From assembly GCA_017309275.1 (NCBI GenBank), contig JAFKLT010000061.1:1-52962 (forward strand): 52,962 nt of DNA, read 5' to 3'. The translations under genes were made by a program, and so were the position numbers. The stretch's first letter is position 1, and each line of letters begins with the position of its first letter. Below, in pieces: positions 27,017-35,122 of this stretch. Below the pieces are notes generated by a model. It was not told the DNA's origin and searched no databases. It saw only the letters and a program-made list of their open reading frames with translations. Source of the stretch: Sphingomonadales bacterium. GTDB lineage: Bacteria > Pseudomonadota > Alphaproteobacteria > Sphingomonadales > Sphingomonadaceae.

Positions 27017-28090
27017 TCAGTCAACGGAGGGCCCGTTATATTCCCGGAACCATTCAACGAAACGAGCGATCCCGTCCCTGAAATGTGTGTTTGGATGATA
27101 TCCTGTTAGCTGGCTGAGTAGCGAAGAATCAGCCCATGTCGCCGTCACATCGCCCATCTGCATCGGCATGTAGTTCCTGATAGCCTGAACGCCCAATTTG
27201 GCTTCGATCGCGTCAATGAAATCAAGAAGCCTGATCTTCTCGGAGTTGCCAATATTGACGACACGGTATGGCGCTACCGACGAAAGACTGTCGTTGGGGA
27301 CGGTCGCCGAGCGTCTGTCAGGTGCCTGCGGAACGACATCGATTAGCATCCGGATCCCGCGAACGAGGTCGTCAACATATGTAAAGTCGCGTTCCATATT
27401 GCCGTTGTTGTAGATGTCGATCGGACGCCCCTCGACTATCGCCTGCGCGAATTTATAGGGGACCATGTCAGGCCGCCCCCAGGGGCCATAGACCGTGAAG
27501 AAACGAAACATGGTGGTAGGCAGATTCCATAAATGGGCATAAGCGTGCCCCATCGCTTCAGACGCCTTTTTGGTCGCCGCATAGATAGTCAGCGGAAAAT
27601 CGGCTTTGTCGACCTCCGCAAAGGGCATCTTGTCGTTTCCACCATATACTGATGAGGTGGACGCCATAAGGAGATGCGAAACCTTCAATTGTCGTGCAGC
27701 CTCCATCACGTTGAAGGTACCCAAGACATTACTCTCAAGGTAAGCGCGCGGTTTTTCAAGGCTGTAGCGAACCCCAGCCTGTGCAGCGAGGTGAACGATC
27801 ACATCAGGCGCGAAGGCTTCAGCTGCTTCCCACAATCGGACGTTATCTTCGAGCATCGCTTCAGTTGCGATGAAATTCGGATGCCGATACAGTATTTCGT
27901 GCCGCCGACGCTTTAATTCCAGGTCGTAGTAATCTGTCAGTCCGTCATATCCGCAAACGTGAAATCCTTCTGCAAGCAGCAAACTAGCTAAATGAAAGCC
28001 AATGAAACCTGCCGTTCCTGTAACCAGAATACGGCATGTCCGCGTGCTGCCATTTACGTCAACCGGCAATACCTGCTCCTCGATTCCCAC
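27017..28090 (-). CDS. UDP-glucuronate 4-epimerase (GAE/LpsL type)
   Basis: Converts UDP-glucuronic to UDP-galacturonic acid. The 357-aa SDR shows ILVTGTAGFIGFHLA, GYDGLTDYYDLELKRRR (the LxDYYDxxLK block typical of this enzyme), HLAAQAGVRYSLEKPRAY, TSSVYGGN, the catalytic YAATKKASE (YxxxK), and RFFTVYGPWGRPDMVPYKF. The start is GTG at 28090, preceded by AGGAGG at 5-base spacing. It is the last gene of the minus-strand export operon and meets the acetyltransferase tail to tail across 213 bp. No UDP-glucose dehydrogenase for its substrate is in the window. Confidence 0.92.
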   Translation of the reverse strand: MGIEEQVLPVDVNGSTRTCRILVTGTAGFIGFHLASLLLAEGFHVCGYDGLTDYYDLELKRRRHEILYRHPNFIATEAMLEDNVRLWEAAEAFAPDVIVHLAAQAGVRYSLEKPRAYLESNVLGTFNVMEAARQLKVSHLLMASTSSVYGGNDKMPFAEVDKADFPLTIYAATKKASEAMGHAYAHLWNLPTTMFRFFTVYGPWGRPDMVPYKFAQAIVEGRPIDIYNNGNMERDFTYVDDLVRGIRMLIDVVPQAPDRRSATVPNDSLSSVAPYRVVNIGNSEKIRLLDFIDAIEAKLGVQAIRNYMPMQMGDVTATWADSSLLSQLTGYHPNTHFRDGIARFVEWFREYNGPSVD

Positions 28091-28184
28091 CTAAGCCTCC
28101 TCGCGCCCCTGCCAAGGCGCCGTTGCGGTCGCTCCGAGCGCGCCTAGCAAGATTCTCTTGCCAAATCTGCAACAGCGACAGAAT

Positions 28185-29393
28185 TTAGGACGCGGGTGTG
28201 AGGGAAAGTTCGGTAATCACGATATCGACACCCATGGCGTCGTCGGGCAAGGCGACGTCTATTGTTAGCAGATACCAACGGCAGGCGCCCTCGGGAATCT
28301 TGACGTTCACATGTCGCCTGCCTGCACCTAAGGGAGTCATGAACGATAGCGCATCCGTTCCCGTCTGCTCCTTGCAAACGATGCGAGCCGAGATCGCACT
28401 CTTTGGCAGGGGAGCGTTGCTCGTCATCGACCATTTGAGTCTGTAATTGCCCGGTGTAAGCCGAACAAGTTGTCGCACGGCCGAACCACTTGCCCCGCTA
28501 ATCGCCGATATGACCAACTGCTTATTACCCTTGTCGATCGAAGCACCCAAGTTTCCGAGAGTTGACAACTCCCAGTCGAAAGGCGGAAACGATGGATCGG
28601 CGGAGAAGTATCCGTTCGTCAGAAGGTTCCCTCTCGCTATATCCACGGGCCGGAGAGTGTGCGCTAGTTGCTGGGCCTCATCGAACTTGCCAACGTTCGC
28701 GAGTACTCGCACCAAGTCTCTGTCCGTCGGTTCGATGCCGGTCTGTTTCCAAGGCGCTCGAGCCAATGCGATCCGCAATCTAGAAGCATTAACGTAGCTG
28801 TCGGGCTGCCCAAGAACTAACTGCCAGTAAAGATCGGACCAGCGCGGACTTGGCCCTAAGACGCCGGTCAGCGCTTCCACGGCCCCGTCGCGGGCAGTAG
28901 CCGCTGCCATGGCTTTGCCATAAGCCATTGCGGCGTTGCTTTGTGTAAGCATCGTCCGCGAGATCCATGCGAAAGACTTCCTATCGTCACGCCGGCGAGC
29001 TGCTGCCTCGACGATCGATATATTCACCAGCAAGCTACGGCGCGTGAGCTTGCCGGCAAGTTCGATCAGCGACCACTGGCGTTCGGTTTCAACTTTCCCC
29101 GTCCGCGACAACGCGTGAAGGGCGATTGCGGACGCAGCTAGCGGCTCCGCACGATATGCGTCACGGGCAAGCCGGAGTTCGTACGCATTAACGCCGACCC
29201 TTTGGTTTTGTGCGCGCCTCGCCGCAAACGAACTAAGCGCCGCATTCGCGCTCGCGATCCCGCTTGGCGGCATTCCGGTAGCGAGTGCCTTAAGGGGGGC
29301 GCGTGTTTCGTTAGAAATGCCGTAGCTCGAAACGCCGACGCCGATGCCGAGCGCCAGCGCTATCACCCAACCCAATATCTTTGTGACGGTCAC
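28185..29393 (-). CDS. Membrane-anchored protein with helical repeats and a lectin-like C-terminal domain
   Basis: Not a named family to me. The 402-aa product has one N-terminal membrane segment (ILGWVIALALGIGVGV, residues 6-21), then an alpha-helical region to about 240 that reads like TPR-type repeats. The C-terminal beta-rich domain starts LLTNGYFSADPSFPPFDWELS, the look of carbohydrate-binding jelly-roll modules (NLLxNGxF...PFDW). The bulk should be periplasmic. It lies 36 bp after wzc and before the GAE gene, so a role in assembly, sensing or export of the polysaccharide is plausible. The start appears to be GTG at 29393 without a strong ribosome-binding site. Confidence 0.72.
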   Translation of the reverse strand: MTVTKILGWVIALALGIGVGVSSYGISNETRAPLKALATGMPPSGIASANAALSSFAARRAQNQRVGVNAYELRLARDAYRAEPLAASAIALHALSRTGKVETERQWSLIELAGKLTRRSLLVNISIVEAAARRRDDRKSFAWISRTMLTQSNAAMAYGKAMAAATARDGAVEALTGVLGPSPRWSDLYWQLVLGQPDSYVNASRLRIALARAPWKQTGIEPTDRDLVRVLANVGKFDEAQQLAHTLRPVDIARGNLLTNGYFSADPSFPPFDWELSTLGNLGASIDKGNKQLVISAISGASGSAVRQLVRLTPGNYRLKWSMTSNAPLPKSAISARIVCKEQTGTDALSFMTPLGAGRRHVNVKIPEGACRWYLLTIDVALPDDAMGVDIVITELSLTPAS

Positions 29394-29429
29394 AATTCAG
29401 TTCCAAAGTTACGATGAGGACATCGCCCC

Positions 29430-31610
29430 TCAGCTTTTGCTTTCACCGACTCCATACTTGTATCCGTAGCCATAGCCATAGCCATAGCCATAGGCATTAT
29501 TCTTGGCGCCGACTTTCGTGACGATGGCACCGAAAAGCTTTGCACCAGCCATGCGCAACCGCATTAGCGACGTCGCGATAACACGGTTCTTGGTCGAATT
29601 GGCTTCGATCGTGAACAATACGCCTTCTACGCGACGCGCAATCAACGGCGCGTCAGCTAGTCCGAGCAGTGGTGCTGAATCGACCAACACATGATCATAG
29701 CGGGCAAGAAGCGTATCCATCAGAAAGGAAAAGCGGTCACTACCAAGAAGCTCCGCCGCGTTCGGCGGCGTCTTGCCAGCGGTCATCAACGCAAAGCCGA
29801 ACTGCGGCAATGTGGCAATCATCTCTTCCAGCGAATCATCACCCGATAGATAGTGGCTAAGTCCCTTCTTGTTTGGCATTTCCAGATAGCGGTTAAGCGA
29901 TGGATTACGAATATCGGCATCCACCAAGATCACCGATTTCCCAGTCGCGGCCAGCACGGAGGCGAGCGAAAGCGACGAACTACTCTTCCCTTCCTGCGGC
30001 CTCGACGATGTCAGCATGATCGAACGCGGCGCGCCATGCTCGGTCAGAAAGCTGAGATTGGTCATAACAGAGAAATAGGCCTCGTATATCGTAGACTTCT
30101 TGTCGAGAATGTCCTTCGCAACTGCCTGATCCGTCTCCGGAATTGCACCCAGTAGCGGCAAGTCGAAACGATTGGTCACATCCTGCGGATCCCGGATCGA
30201 ACTGTCCATCTTCTCCAATAGGAAGATCAGGCCGGATGCCAGCCCGATGCCGGCGATGATCGATAGGGCAAGGTTCAACATCAACCGTGGGCTGGACGGC
30301 TTTTCGGGAATCTTGGCGCTATCGACGACCGCGATGTTATTGGTTCCAACGCCAGCCACTCCGATCTCTTTGTACCGTTGAAGTAGCCCGTCGTAGAGTT
30401 GACGGTTAGAATCGACTTCACGTTGCAGGATTGCCATTTCAATCGATTCGCGCTGCTGTGAATTATATTCCTGAGTCAGCCGGTCGAGTTCGGCTTGCAT
30501 ATCGCGCTCGCGTTTGACCGCGGCATTATAGGCTTCTCGATTACCTTGGGTCGAACGGGATATCTCGCTCGCGATGCTACGGTCGAGATTTCGGATTTGC
30601 GCGCGAAGCGAGACGACTGCAGGGTAATCCTCTTCAAAGGTAATGCGTAGCTTGGTCAACTCGGCTTCCAGTTCTGCGCGACGTTCGCGCAGGCTGCCAA
30701 TTGTCGGCGCCACTATAGCTGCGCTTCCCGTCAGCGTATTGTTAACTTCAGCTGCTGCGGCAATCCGGATTTCGCGCGCTTTGGAAAGTGCCTTGCTAAC
30801 TTCGGCAATGTCAGCGCCCACCAACGTTTCCGTCTGCGTTCGACCATTAACGTCCCGCTGTGATGAAATCGTAACGATGCCCTTATTCATGCCATAATTG
30901 ATGAGCGCGCGTTCGGATGTCTCCAGATTCTGCCGCAACGTATCAAGGCGGCCTTCAAGATATTTTCGCGCATCAGATGTCGCCGCGAAGCGACGGTCGA
31001 TGCTTGCCTGAAGGAATTGTTGAGCCCAAAGATTCGCTAGCTTGGCAGAAAGCTCTGGTGAAGGTGTCGTGAAGCTAGCGTCGACAAGGCTGGAGTTTCG
31101 TACCGGCGAAATCGCTAGTTGCTCCAACAGGATTTCGGTCGCCTTGCGAGCTAAACCCGCCCGCTCGACGCTCGTCATCGACGCATCGGCATTCCCCAAA
31201 TCAAACGCAGCAAGAAAATCCTTGTCCACTGTCAGGTTGCCTGCACGCACTACCCGTTCAGCAAGCGATTCAGACCGTAGCAGAGAATATTGCGTATTGT
31301 AGAAGGACAGTTCGTTGATCAACTCCTTATCGCGCTGCCCCTCCACCGAGGTGGCCACGGGAGCGTCAGGCAATATCTCTAGCCGGGTTGTCGACGTATA
31401 TTGCGGCGTTGCGAGAAAAGTGGCCAGAAGTCCCAACAGAAAGACGCCTGCGAGAACTCCGATCGCCAGATTGCGATGATTCAGGATGGCGGTCCATATC
31501 TGCTCGACGACCGGAAGAGCGGACCTGCCCTCTCCTTCGCCCGCAAGCGTCGCCGGCGCCGCATAGGGTGCCGGGGCAGAATCGGCCCTATAATTTGTCA
31601 ATTGATTCAT
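29430..31610 (-). CDS. Wzc-type polysaccharide co-polymerase and tyrosine autokinase
   Basis: 726-aa fusion controlling chain length and export. An N-terminal Wzz domain is flanked by membrane helices (about residues 48-68 and 440-460). It encloses a long periplasmic coiled-coil region and a GNVR-like PEKPSSPR segment. The cytoplasmic BY-kinase domain has Walker A SSRPQEGKSSSS, Walker A' VILVDADIRNPS and Walker B VLVDSAP. The tail ends in alternating Tyr-Gly with seven tyrosines, the expected autophosphorylation cluster, encoded by a 6-bp tandem repeat. Wza lies 41 bp upstream and a lectin-like protein follows. No Wzb-type phosphatase is in the window. Confidence 0.94.
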   Translation of the reverse strand: MNQLTNYRADSAPAPYAAPATLAGEGEGRSALPVVEQIWTAILNHRNLAIGVLAGVFLLGLLATFLATPQYTSTTRLEILPDAPVATSVEGQRDKELINELSFYNTQYSLLRSESLAERVVRAGNLTVDKDFLAAFDLGNADASMTSVERAGLARKATEILLEQLAISPVRNSSLVDASFTTPSPELSAKLANLWAQQFLQASIDRRFAATSDARKYLEGRLDTLRQNLETSERALINYGMNKGIVTISSQRDVNGRTQTETLVGADIAEVSKALSKAREIRIAAAAEVNNTLTGSAAIVAPTIGSLRERRAELEAELTKLRITFEEDYPAVVSLRAQIRNLDRSIASEISRSTQGNREAYNAAVKRERDMQAELDRLTQEYNSQQRESIEMAILQREVDSNRQLYDGLLQRYKEIGVAGVGTNNIAVVDSAKIPEKPSSPRLMLNLALSIIAGIGLASGLIFLLEKMDSSIRDPQDVTNRFDLPLLGAIPETDQAVAKDILDKKSTIYEAYFSVMTNLSFLTEHGAPRSIMLTSSRPQEGKSSSSLSLASVLAATGKSVILVDADIRNPSLNRYLEMPNKKGLSHYLSGDDSLEEMIATLPQFGFALMTAGKTPPNAAELLGSDRFSFLMDTLLARYDHVLVDSAPLLGLADAPLIARRVEGVLFTIEANSTKNRVIATSLMRLRMAGAKLFGAIVTKVGAKNNAYGYGYGYGYGYKYGVGESKS
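29469..29492 (-). repeat. Hexanucleotide repeat encoding the Wzc Tyr-Gly tail
   Basis: Four perfect tandem copies of GCCATA on the plus strand (TATGGC in the coding sense, Tyr-Gly), followed in the coding sense by imperfect copies TACGGA TACAAG. Unit gain or loss keeps frame and changes the number of C-terminal tyrosines. Confidence 0.85.
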
Positions 31611-31651
31611 CTCGCAATCAGATCCTGTTTAGAATTCGGTGCTGAAAAGCG

Positions 31652-32395
31652 TCAGTTACGAAGCCGGTCGGCTATCAAAATAACCGGCGAAAGCAACGCA
31701 GGAACGATCTGCAATATATCCTTGAACTGACGACGAGCAGGTGAATCACCAACGATGATAACATCGTTAGGAAAAATCTCCGGATCAGCATAATTACCAC
31801 GCCGGATCGCTTCCAAATTATAGATTCCTACATAGCTCTTTGCGCCGACATCCCGGAACACAACTACATCTTCAAGCTTCGCGAATTCGCTGGTCCCCCC
31901 TGCCAAAGCGACTGCCCGCATCAGCGTGACGCGTCCTACAACGGGATACGCCCCCGCTTTGTTGACTTGGCCATCAACTGTTACAAGCATCGATTGCGTT
32001 GCGAGGGGATTATCCGACAGCTTGAAATTCACCGTCACCTGAGGATCGCGAACATAGCGCCCCGCAAGACGCGTGCGAATTTCTTCAGATACTTCATCTG
32101 GTGTCTTACCAGCCGCCGCGATAGTTCCGATCAAAGGAAAGGCAAAACTTCCCTTTCCATCGGTAAGCACATCCCGCTGCATTTCTGGCACACCAAACAC
32201 CTCGACGCGGAGTTCACTGAAAGCGCCCACAAATGCCAATCGCGTCGAACGGATAGCATCTGTTGACTCCGGAGCCGGCAATTCGCTCAGCAGCGTAGTT
32301 GGTGCGTCCGCCACACTGGAAACGGGAGCCGCCTTGCCAGCGCATCCTGCGAGAAGCACGGCCACCAAGACAGCGTAGACAGAAAATCGGTTCAT
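31652..32395 (-). CDS. Short Wza/GumB-like polysaccharide export lipoprotein
   Basis: Outer-membrane auxiliary protein for polysaccharide export, 247 aa. The signal peptide ends in the lipobox LLAGC. A poly-export domain (FSELRVEVFGVPEMQRDVLTDGKGSFAFPLIGTIAAAG, then EEIRTRLAGRYVRDPQVTVNF) is followed by one SLBB domain (VTVDGQVNKAGAYPVVGRVTLMRAVALAGGTSEFA). It is much shorter than E. coli Wza and lacks the extra domains, as in GumB-type proteins. The last 25 residues are hydrophobic enough for a membrane helix. The ATG at 32395 gives the proper signal peptide; longer starts overlap the upstream ligase gene. Precedes wzc. Confidence 0.92.
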   Translation of the reverse strand: MNRFSVYAVLVAVLLAGCAGKAAPVSSVADAPTTLLSELPAPESTDAIRSTRLAFVGAFSELRVEVFGVPEMQRDVLTDGKGSFAFPLIGTIAAAGKTPDEVSEEIRTRLAGRYVRDPQVTVNFKLSDNPLATQSMLVTVDGQVNKAGAYPVVGRVTLMRAVALAGGTSEFAKLEDVVVFRDVGAKSYVGIYNLEAIRRGNYADPEIFPNDVIIVGDSPARRQFKDILQIVPALLSPVILIADRLRN

Positions 32396-32460
32396 CAGGG
32401 AAACTTCGATCCAGTTGAAAATCGCTTCCGCGCTATAGTCATAATGGCATCCACTGCAAC

Positions 32461-33903
32461 CTAATCCCCGTGAGATCTGCTCGATTTCGGGCAACATAGA
32501 AATATGATGAGGAAAATCGCCAACACCTGAATCGACGGTGTTCGCAACGGATACTCGATCAAACTGGTCGCAGCGAGTACCACGACCACCGTCAGAGTGG
32601 GCAAGCGAAGATCGCCACGATGCCCTTTGACGAGGTTACGGACGCCACGTGCGGCAAAATTCCGAACGAACCACAGAATCGCGACGACTAGGATCAGCGC
32701 GAAGGGCAAGCCGCCGGTGAGAACCACCTCGGCCCAGTCATTGTGGGCGTGATTGAAATAAGCATCTTGCAATAGATTGTCGGGCTCGAACATTTTGTAG
32801 ACTCCAGCGAAGGAGCCAAACCCGCTGCCTGCGACCCAGTAGGTTTCGATCATGGTTTGAACTGTTGGCCACGCCTGAACCCGCAAATCCTCACCCACAC
32901 TTTGGCCCATAACGCGCGTAAATGCAGTTGTGCGATTGGAAAACCAAAGTGCGATACCGACGATGATCACAAGCAAGGCCGGCGGCGCATAGAGAAGCCA
33001 CCCTCTATATCGCGACGGTAAGGTATTTGACGAGCGGGACGACCGCCCCCCCTCCGCCGCCGGCCACGATCCTGCGACAATCGAATAACCGACGGCAAAG
33101 GTAAATATGCCCGCCACGAGGCCGCCGCGAGAACCGATCAGGACCGTCAGAATCGTCAACAGGATTCCCGCCAATGCCAGCCAAACGCGAACGAGCATCC
33201 GCATACGCTTGCGCATGAACTCGTCACGCAGCAACATGGCGACGAGCGGAATAGTGCATGCCAGGAAAATAGCATGATGGTTACGATTGGAAAAAAAACC
33301 AACCATCGAACTGTTGTTGGCGATTCGGTACAGATAAGCCGGGCTTGACGGCCCCGACATTATCTGGATCAAGCCCAGTAAGGCGCTAGCGCAGGCAATG
33401 ACGACCACTGCAGTTATCAGCGGCGGATAGTCATCGGATGTCATTTGCGCGGCAAGCAACAACGCCGCCAGCGGCACGGTCATCGCCAACAGCGCGTTCA
33501 ATGTCTGCGAAGGAGTCAAGGATAGCGGGCGCCAAAGCTCTGCCTGCCCGACCAACCTATCGATCGCCTGGATCGCGCTCCTCCCCGGCAGCCCGTGCCA
33601 AATGTCGGGAGGGAGGGGGACAAGTTGGAATGCCATCCACAGGGTCAATACCAACATAAGCGAGAGCGGGATGCGAATTCGCCGCCAATCTTCGCGTCGC
33701 ATCTGAACGACGGCCCAGAAAGCGAATAAAACCGCCACTCCTCGCAAAATCGGCAGCGAAGCGATGTCGCTACGAGATCCTCCACCTAGGAGAAAGACAA
33801 ATGCCAGAAACAAGATCGGCACCCACGTCGAGAGGGCCATATCGGCAAGCGGAAAGCTGAATCGCCTTGACGATTTCTGGGCAGATTTTGTTCTATTTTT
33901 CAT
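32461..33903 (-). CDS. O-antigen ligase/polymerase family membrane protein (Wzy/WaaL-like)
   Basis: 480-aa integral membrane protein with about 12 hydrophobic segments. It has a large hydrophilic loop near residues 300-385 and the family motif GSGFGSFAGVYKMF followed by HAHNDWAEVVLTGGLPFAL, matching the Wzy_C/O-antigen ligase domain with its conserved H-x3-D/H pattern. It may polymerise the repeat unit or ligate finished chains. The locus already encodes an EpsG-like polymerase, so the division of labour is open. ATG at 33903 is preferred to a TTG at 33921; no strong ribosome-binding site is seen for either. Confidence 0.88.
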   Translation of the reverse strand: MKNRTKSAQKSSRRFSFPLADMALSTWVPILFLAFVFLLGGGSRSDIASLPILRGVAVLFAFWAVVQMRREDWRRIRIPLSLMLVLTLWMAFQLVPLPPDIWHGLPGRSAIQAIDRLVGQAELWRPLSLTPSQTLNALLAMTVPLAALLLAAQMTSDDYPPLITAVVVIACASALLGLIQIMSGPSSPAYLYRIANNSSMVGFFSNRNHHAIFLACTIPLVAMLLRDEFMRKRMRMLVRVWLALAGILLTILTVLIGSRGGLVAGIFTFAVGYSIVAGSWPAAEGGRSSRSSNTLPSRYRGWLLYAPPALLVIIVGIALWFSNRTTAFTRVMGQSVGEDLRVQAWPTVQTMIETYWVAGSGFGSFAGVYKMFEPDNLLQDAYFNHAHNDWAEVVLTGGLPFALILVVAILWFVRNFAARGVRNLVKGHRGDLRLPTLTVVVVLAATSLIEYPLRTPSIQVLAIFLIIFLCCPKSSRSHGD

Positions 33904-34087
33904 CGGAGAGCTTCGTTTCAAAGTCTCGTTTCGGGGAAATTCATGCGAAATCCATGCTTTGCGGCTTGCAAGGAAGCGGACGAGTAACTGCTGACGCCCT
34001 CAGTGGCAAGCGTGAGGACGAGAGGCCTATGATAGCCCGTTCCAAACCTTGCAATCATTCAACATAAGAGAGGTTTGAGCCAGAATC

Positions 34088-34873
34088 TTATGCGGCGCAT
34101 TCCGTTTGTTCTGCTCTAGCAAAAATGAACCAGCGCTTGTCGCCCTCTAAACCTAAAGCAGCGAGCGAACCACTGCGAAACGCGCCGATATCAATGCCAA
34201 TACGATTCACCTGTTCGTCAGGCTCATTGGTGATGCTGTGTCCGTGCACCACCATCCGACCGTGATCACTGAGACTGTCGAGAAACTCATCGCGAATCCA
34301 GCGTAAATCCGCCAACGACTGCTTTTCGAGCGGCACGCCCGGCCGAATGCCTGCATGAACAAAAACATAGTCGCCGATTTCGATGAAGTCTTCACCCTCG
34401 CCAAGGAATCGAACGTGGTCGGCTGGCACCAAATGCGGAAGACGTTCTGCCACATCTTCGAAGCTGGCACTTCCAAGACTTGCCTCGTCCTTCCAATAAC
34501 TCCGGATCGTTGCCTCTCCACCAATCCGCATGAAATAGCGAAGTCGACGCACATCTCCCCCAAGTGCAGCCAAGAAGCATTCCTCGTGATTGCCGATTAA
34601 CAGGCGAGTGTCAGGGAATTCATTCCGCAACGACATAGCCCGCTCGACAACCGCAGCGGATTCGGGCCCCCTATCCACCAAGTCGCCAAGCAAGATGATA
34701 GTCACTCTTCCCGGAGTCCGCGCAGCATTGTCTGCGCGGATCAGGTCGACCATTTCGGCGAACAGGTCATCACGTCCATGAATATCGCCGATCGCATAGA
34801 CGCGCTGTCCCTCAGGGATAGCAAAGCTGTCCCGCGCCGCTACGGCCAGCTTGCTCTTGCGTTTCCAGAACAT
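34088..34873 (-). CDS. PPP-family metallophosphatase (ApaH/serine-threonine phosphatase-like)
   Basis: 261-aa calcineurin-like phosphoesterase with every metal-binding motif of the PPP family: YAIGDIHGR, LLGDLVDRGP, LLIGNHEE, the His of VFVHAGIRPG and VVHGHS. Enzymes of this type cleave phospho-Ser/Thr/Tyr or diadenosine polyphosphates. It heads the minus-strand export operon (ligase, wza, wzc), a position often taken by a Wzb tyrosine phosphatase in capsule loci, so dephosphorylation of Wzc is a reasonable but untested idea. No signal peptide, so cytoplasmic. Divergent from wecB across 249 bp. Confidence 0.88.
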   Translation of the reverse strand: MFWKRKSKLAVAARDSFAIPEGQRVYAIGDIHGRDDLFAEMVDLIRADNAARTPGRVTIILLGDLVDRGPESAAVVERAMSLRNEFPDTRLLIGNHEECFLAALGGDVRRLRYFMRIGGEATIRSYWKDEASLGSASFEDVAERLPHLVPADHVRFLGEGEDFIEIGDYVFVHAGIRPGVPLEKQSLADLRWIRDEFLDSLSDHGRMVVHGHSITNEPDEQVNRIGIDIGAFRSGSLAALGLEGDKRWFIFARAEQTECAA

Positions 34874-35122
34874 CTAAACGTCCACTTTAAAATTCGTATT
34901 ATGACGGCGGAACAATCCTCCGACACTCAATCGCAGTCCCCCTAGCCTGTGCGCTATCAGGTGACAACATTCGTCATTATCGCATAGAATTTGTCGAAGG
35001 GCCATTTAGCGCGAGCTTTCTACAGAGATCGGCGCAATTTAAGGGTGTTGCAAACTTTAACGTCTAACCCGCCAATTAGGCTCGACTGGCTGCGCAGGTT
35101 GGGTCCGGCTTCGGAGTATCTG
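34874..35122. other. Divergent promoter region, phosphatase/wecB
   Basis: 249 bp between the divergent minus-strand export operon and plus-strand wecB. It is AT-rich relative to wecB and contains the words AACGTC and ACTTTAA twice each, near both ends, but no promoter boxes could be fixed. Confidence 0.4.

Noticed and set aside
29469-29492. Short tandem repeat as a CRISPR or intergenic satellite
   Set aside because: It lies inside the wzc coding frame and has no spacers.
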